Positions 62,997 to 64,000 of a DNA stretch of 64,000 nucleotides are shown piece by piece (position 1 is the stretch's first letter; every line of letters begins with the position of its first letter). Made by a program: the position numbers and the translations under genes. The DNA comes from Gemmatimonadaceae bacterium (GTDB lineage Bacteria > Gemmatimonadota > Gemmatimonadetes > Gemmatimonadales > Gemmatimonadaceae): assembly GCA_019637355.1 (NCBI GenBank), contig JAHBVT010000001.1, forward strand, positions 1,081,192 to 1,145,191. The letters are read 5' to 3'. The notes under the pieces are model-generated. The model was given only the letters and a program-made list of their open reading frames with translations. It ran no database searches and was not told where the DNA came from.

Positions 62997-64000
62997 ATGG
63001 CTACGACGACGGCAGCACAGCAGGACGATCGCAAGAAGGCGCTGGGCCTGGCGGTGTCGCAGATCGAGAAGTCGTTCGGGAAGGGCGCCATTATGCAGAT
63101 GGGGAAGGATGGCGCGAAGGTGCGGGTGGACGCGATTCCGACGGGAGCGATCAACCTCGATGCCGCGATTGGCGTCGGCGGATTCCCCCGGGGCCGCATC
63201 ACCGAGATCTACGGGCCGGAAAGCAGCGGCAAGACGACGGTCTGTCTCCACGTCGTGGCCAATGCGCAGAAGGCAGGCGGCACGGCGGCCTTCATTGACG
63301 CCGAGCACGCGTTGGATACGGACTACGCCGCCAAGCTGGGCGTGGACGTCGAGAAGTTGCTGGTCAGCCAGCCCGATACGGGCGAGCAGGCGCTCGAGAT
63401 CTGCGAGATCCTGGTCCGGAGCGGGGCGGTGGACGTGATCGTGGTGGACTCGGTGGCGGCGCTGGTGCCGAAGGCCGAGATCGAGGGGGAGATGGGCGAC
63501 TCGCACGTGGGCCTGCAGGCCCGCTTGATGAGTCAGGCGCTGCGGAAGCTCACCGGCGCCATCGCCCGGTCGAACTGCTCGGTGGTGTTCATCAACCAGC
63601 TGCGTGAGAAGATCGGGGTGATGTTCGGCAGTCCCGAGACGACCACCGGCGGCAAGGCCCTGAAGTTCTACGCGTCGCTGCGGCTCGACATCCGCCGCAT
63701 CGGCCCGGTGAAGGATAAGGAAGACGTGGTCGGCTCACACGTCCGCGTGAAGGTGGTGAAGAACAAGGTGGCGCCGCCGTTCCGCCAGGCGGAGTTCGAC
63801 ATTATGTACGCCGAGGGGATCTCGCATACGTCGCTGCTGGTGGACATCGGTGCCGACAGCGGGATCATCGAGAAGTCGGGCGCCTGGTACAGCTACGGCG
63901 ACCAGCGGATCGGGCAGGGTCGGGAGAACGCGAAGCTCTTCCTGCGCGACAATCCGAAGGTGATGGCGGAGATCGAGGAGAAGGTGAAGGGGGTCCTGGG
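62997..64000 (+). CDS. recA: Recombinase RecA (3' end outside window)
   Basis: ATP-dependent DNA strand-exchange protein and SOS co-protease. The first 334 residues are present: [20 protein letters not shown], Walker A GPESSGKT at 73-80, IDAEHALD, Walker [20 protein letters not shown], the L1/L2 loop regions ([33 protein letters not shown]), and the C-terminal [13 protein letters not shown] and [17 protein letters not shown]. The gene is open at the window end, missing about 10-20 residues at least. It is the only gene here with a full promoter, a long leader and a Shine-Dalgarno sequence. Confidence 0.98.
   Translation, partial: MATTTAAQQDDRKKALGLAVSQIEKSFGKGAIMQMGKDGAKVRVDAIPTGAINLDAAIGVGGFPRGRITEIYGPESSGKTTVCLHVVANAQKAGGTAAFIDAEHALDTDYAAKLGVDVEKLLVSQPDTGEQALEICEILVRSGAVDVIVVDSVAALVPKAEIEGEMGDSHVGLQARLMSQALRKLTGAIARSNCSVVFINQLREKIGVMFGSPETTTGGKALKFYASLRLDIRRIGPVKDKEDVVGSHVRVKVVKNKVAPPFRQAEFDIMYAEGISHTSLLVDIGADSGIIEKSGAWYSYGDQRIGQGRENAKLFLRDNPKVMAEIEEKVKGVL

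Overview
This window is a GC-rich (about two thirds G+C by eye), densely packed bacterial chromosome segment. Nearly every gene reads rightward; the leftward exceptions are a three-gene block (10445-15555) and one periplasmic chaperone gene (44370-46202). The gene content is that of a diderm bacterium: BamD, LptD, Tol-Pal, SurA/PpiD and TatA/TatC. Together with a SecA carrying extra insertions and ending in a zinc tail, a DUF5916 outer-membrane protein, long Ala/Pro-rich TPR proteins and very GC-rich codon use, it points to the phylum Gemmatimonadota (Gemmatimonadetes). That assignment rests on protein resemblance, not on a search.

Layout. 132-9407: nucleotide-sugar genes (WbpE-like aminotransferase, two UDP-sugar dehydrogenases, UDP-xylose synthase) run straight into bamD, nadD and secA. 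9652-10332: radC. 10445-15555 (minus): a DUF5916/CBM9-like outer-membrane protein and a histidine kinase/response regulator pair. 15775-17961: bifunctional rel. 18236-22397: a small membrane protein, then uvrB-tsaE-tsaB-rimI. 22483-24580: ssb and a LysM protein. 24624-34079: a galE-like epimerase coupled to tolQ-tolR-tolA-tolB, then pal-cpoB-tatC-lptD, an envelope supercluster. 34117-40141: histidine degradation (hutH, hutU, hutI) with a radical SAM gene among them. 40271-44261: TPR protein, polyprenyl synthase, small DUF4321-like protein, tatA. 44370-46202 (minus): PpiD/SurA-type foldase. 46442-53652: second TPR protein, aroQ, rarA, LEA14-like lipoprotein, hflX, pepP. 53730-56747: accB-pilT-accC. 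56848-61404: Ser/Thr kinase and ftsK. 61405-62996: a less typical stretch with an orphan BECR-type nuclease candidate, a structured RNA candidate, yraN and an A+T-rich leader with DnaA-box-like sites. 62997-64000: recA, cut by the window end.

Within transcription units, genes overlap by 1-14 bases (mostly ATGA or GTGA) or sit a few bases apart, so translational coupling is the rule. The boundaries between units are unusual. Many carry one of three interspersed, strand-asymmetric repeat families (here A, B and C), often as a purine-rich arm after one gene facing a pyrimidine-rich arm before the next. The same repeats sit in frame inside ftsK and form the C-termini of aroQ and rarA. Several units appear to start from a -10 hexamer exactly 6 bases before the start codon, as expected of leaderless mRNAs. 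The tetranucleotide CATG is almost absent from the whole 64 kb. These three genome-scale patterns are the least explained features here.
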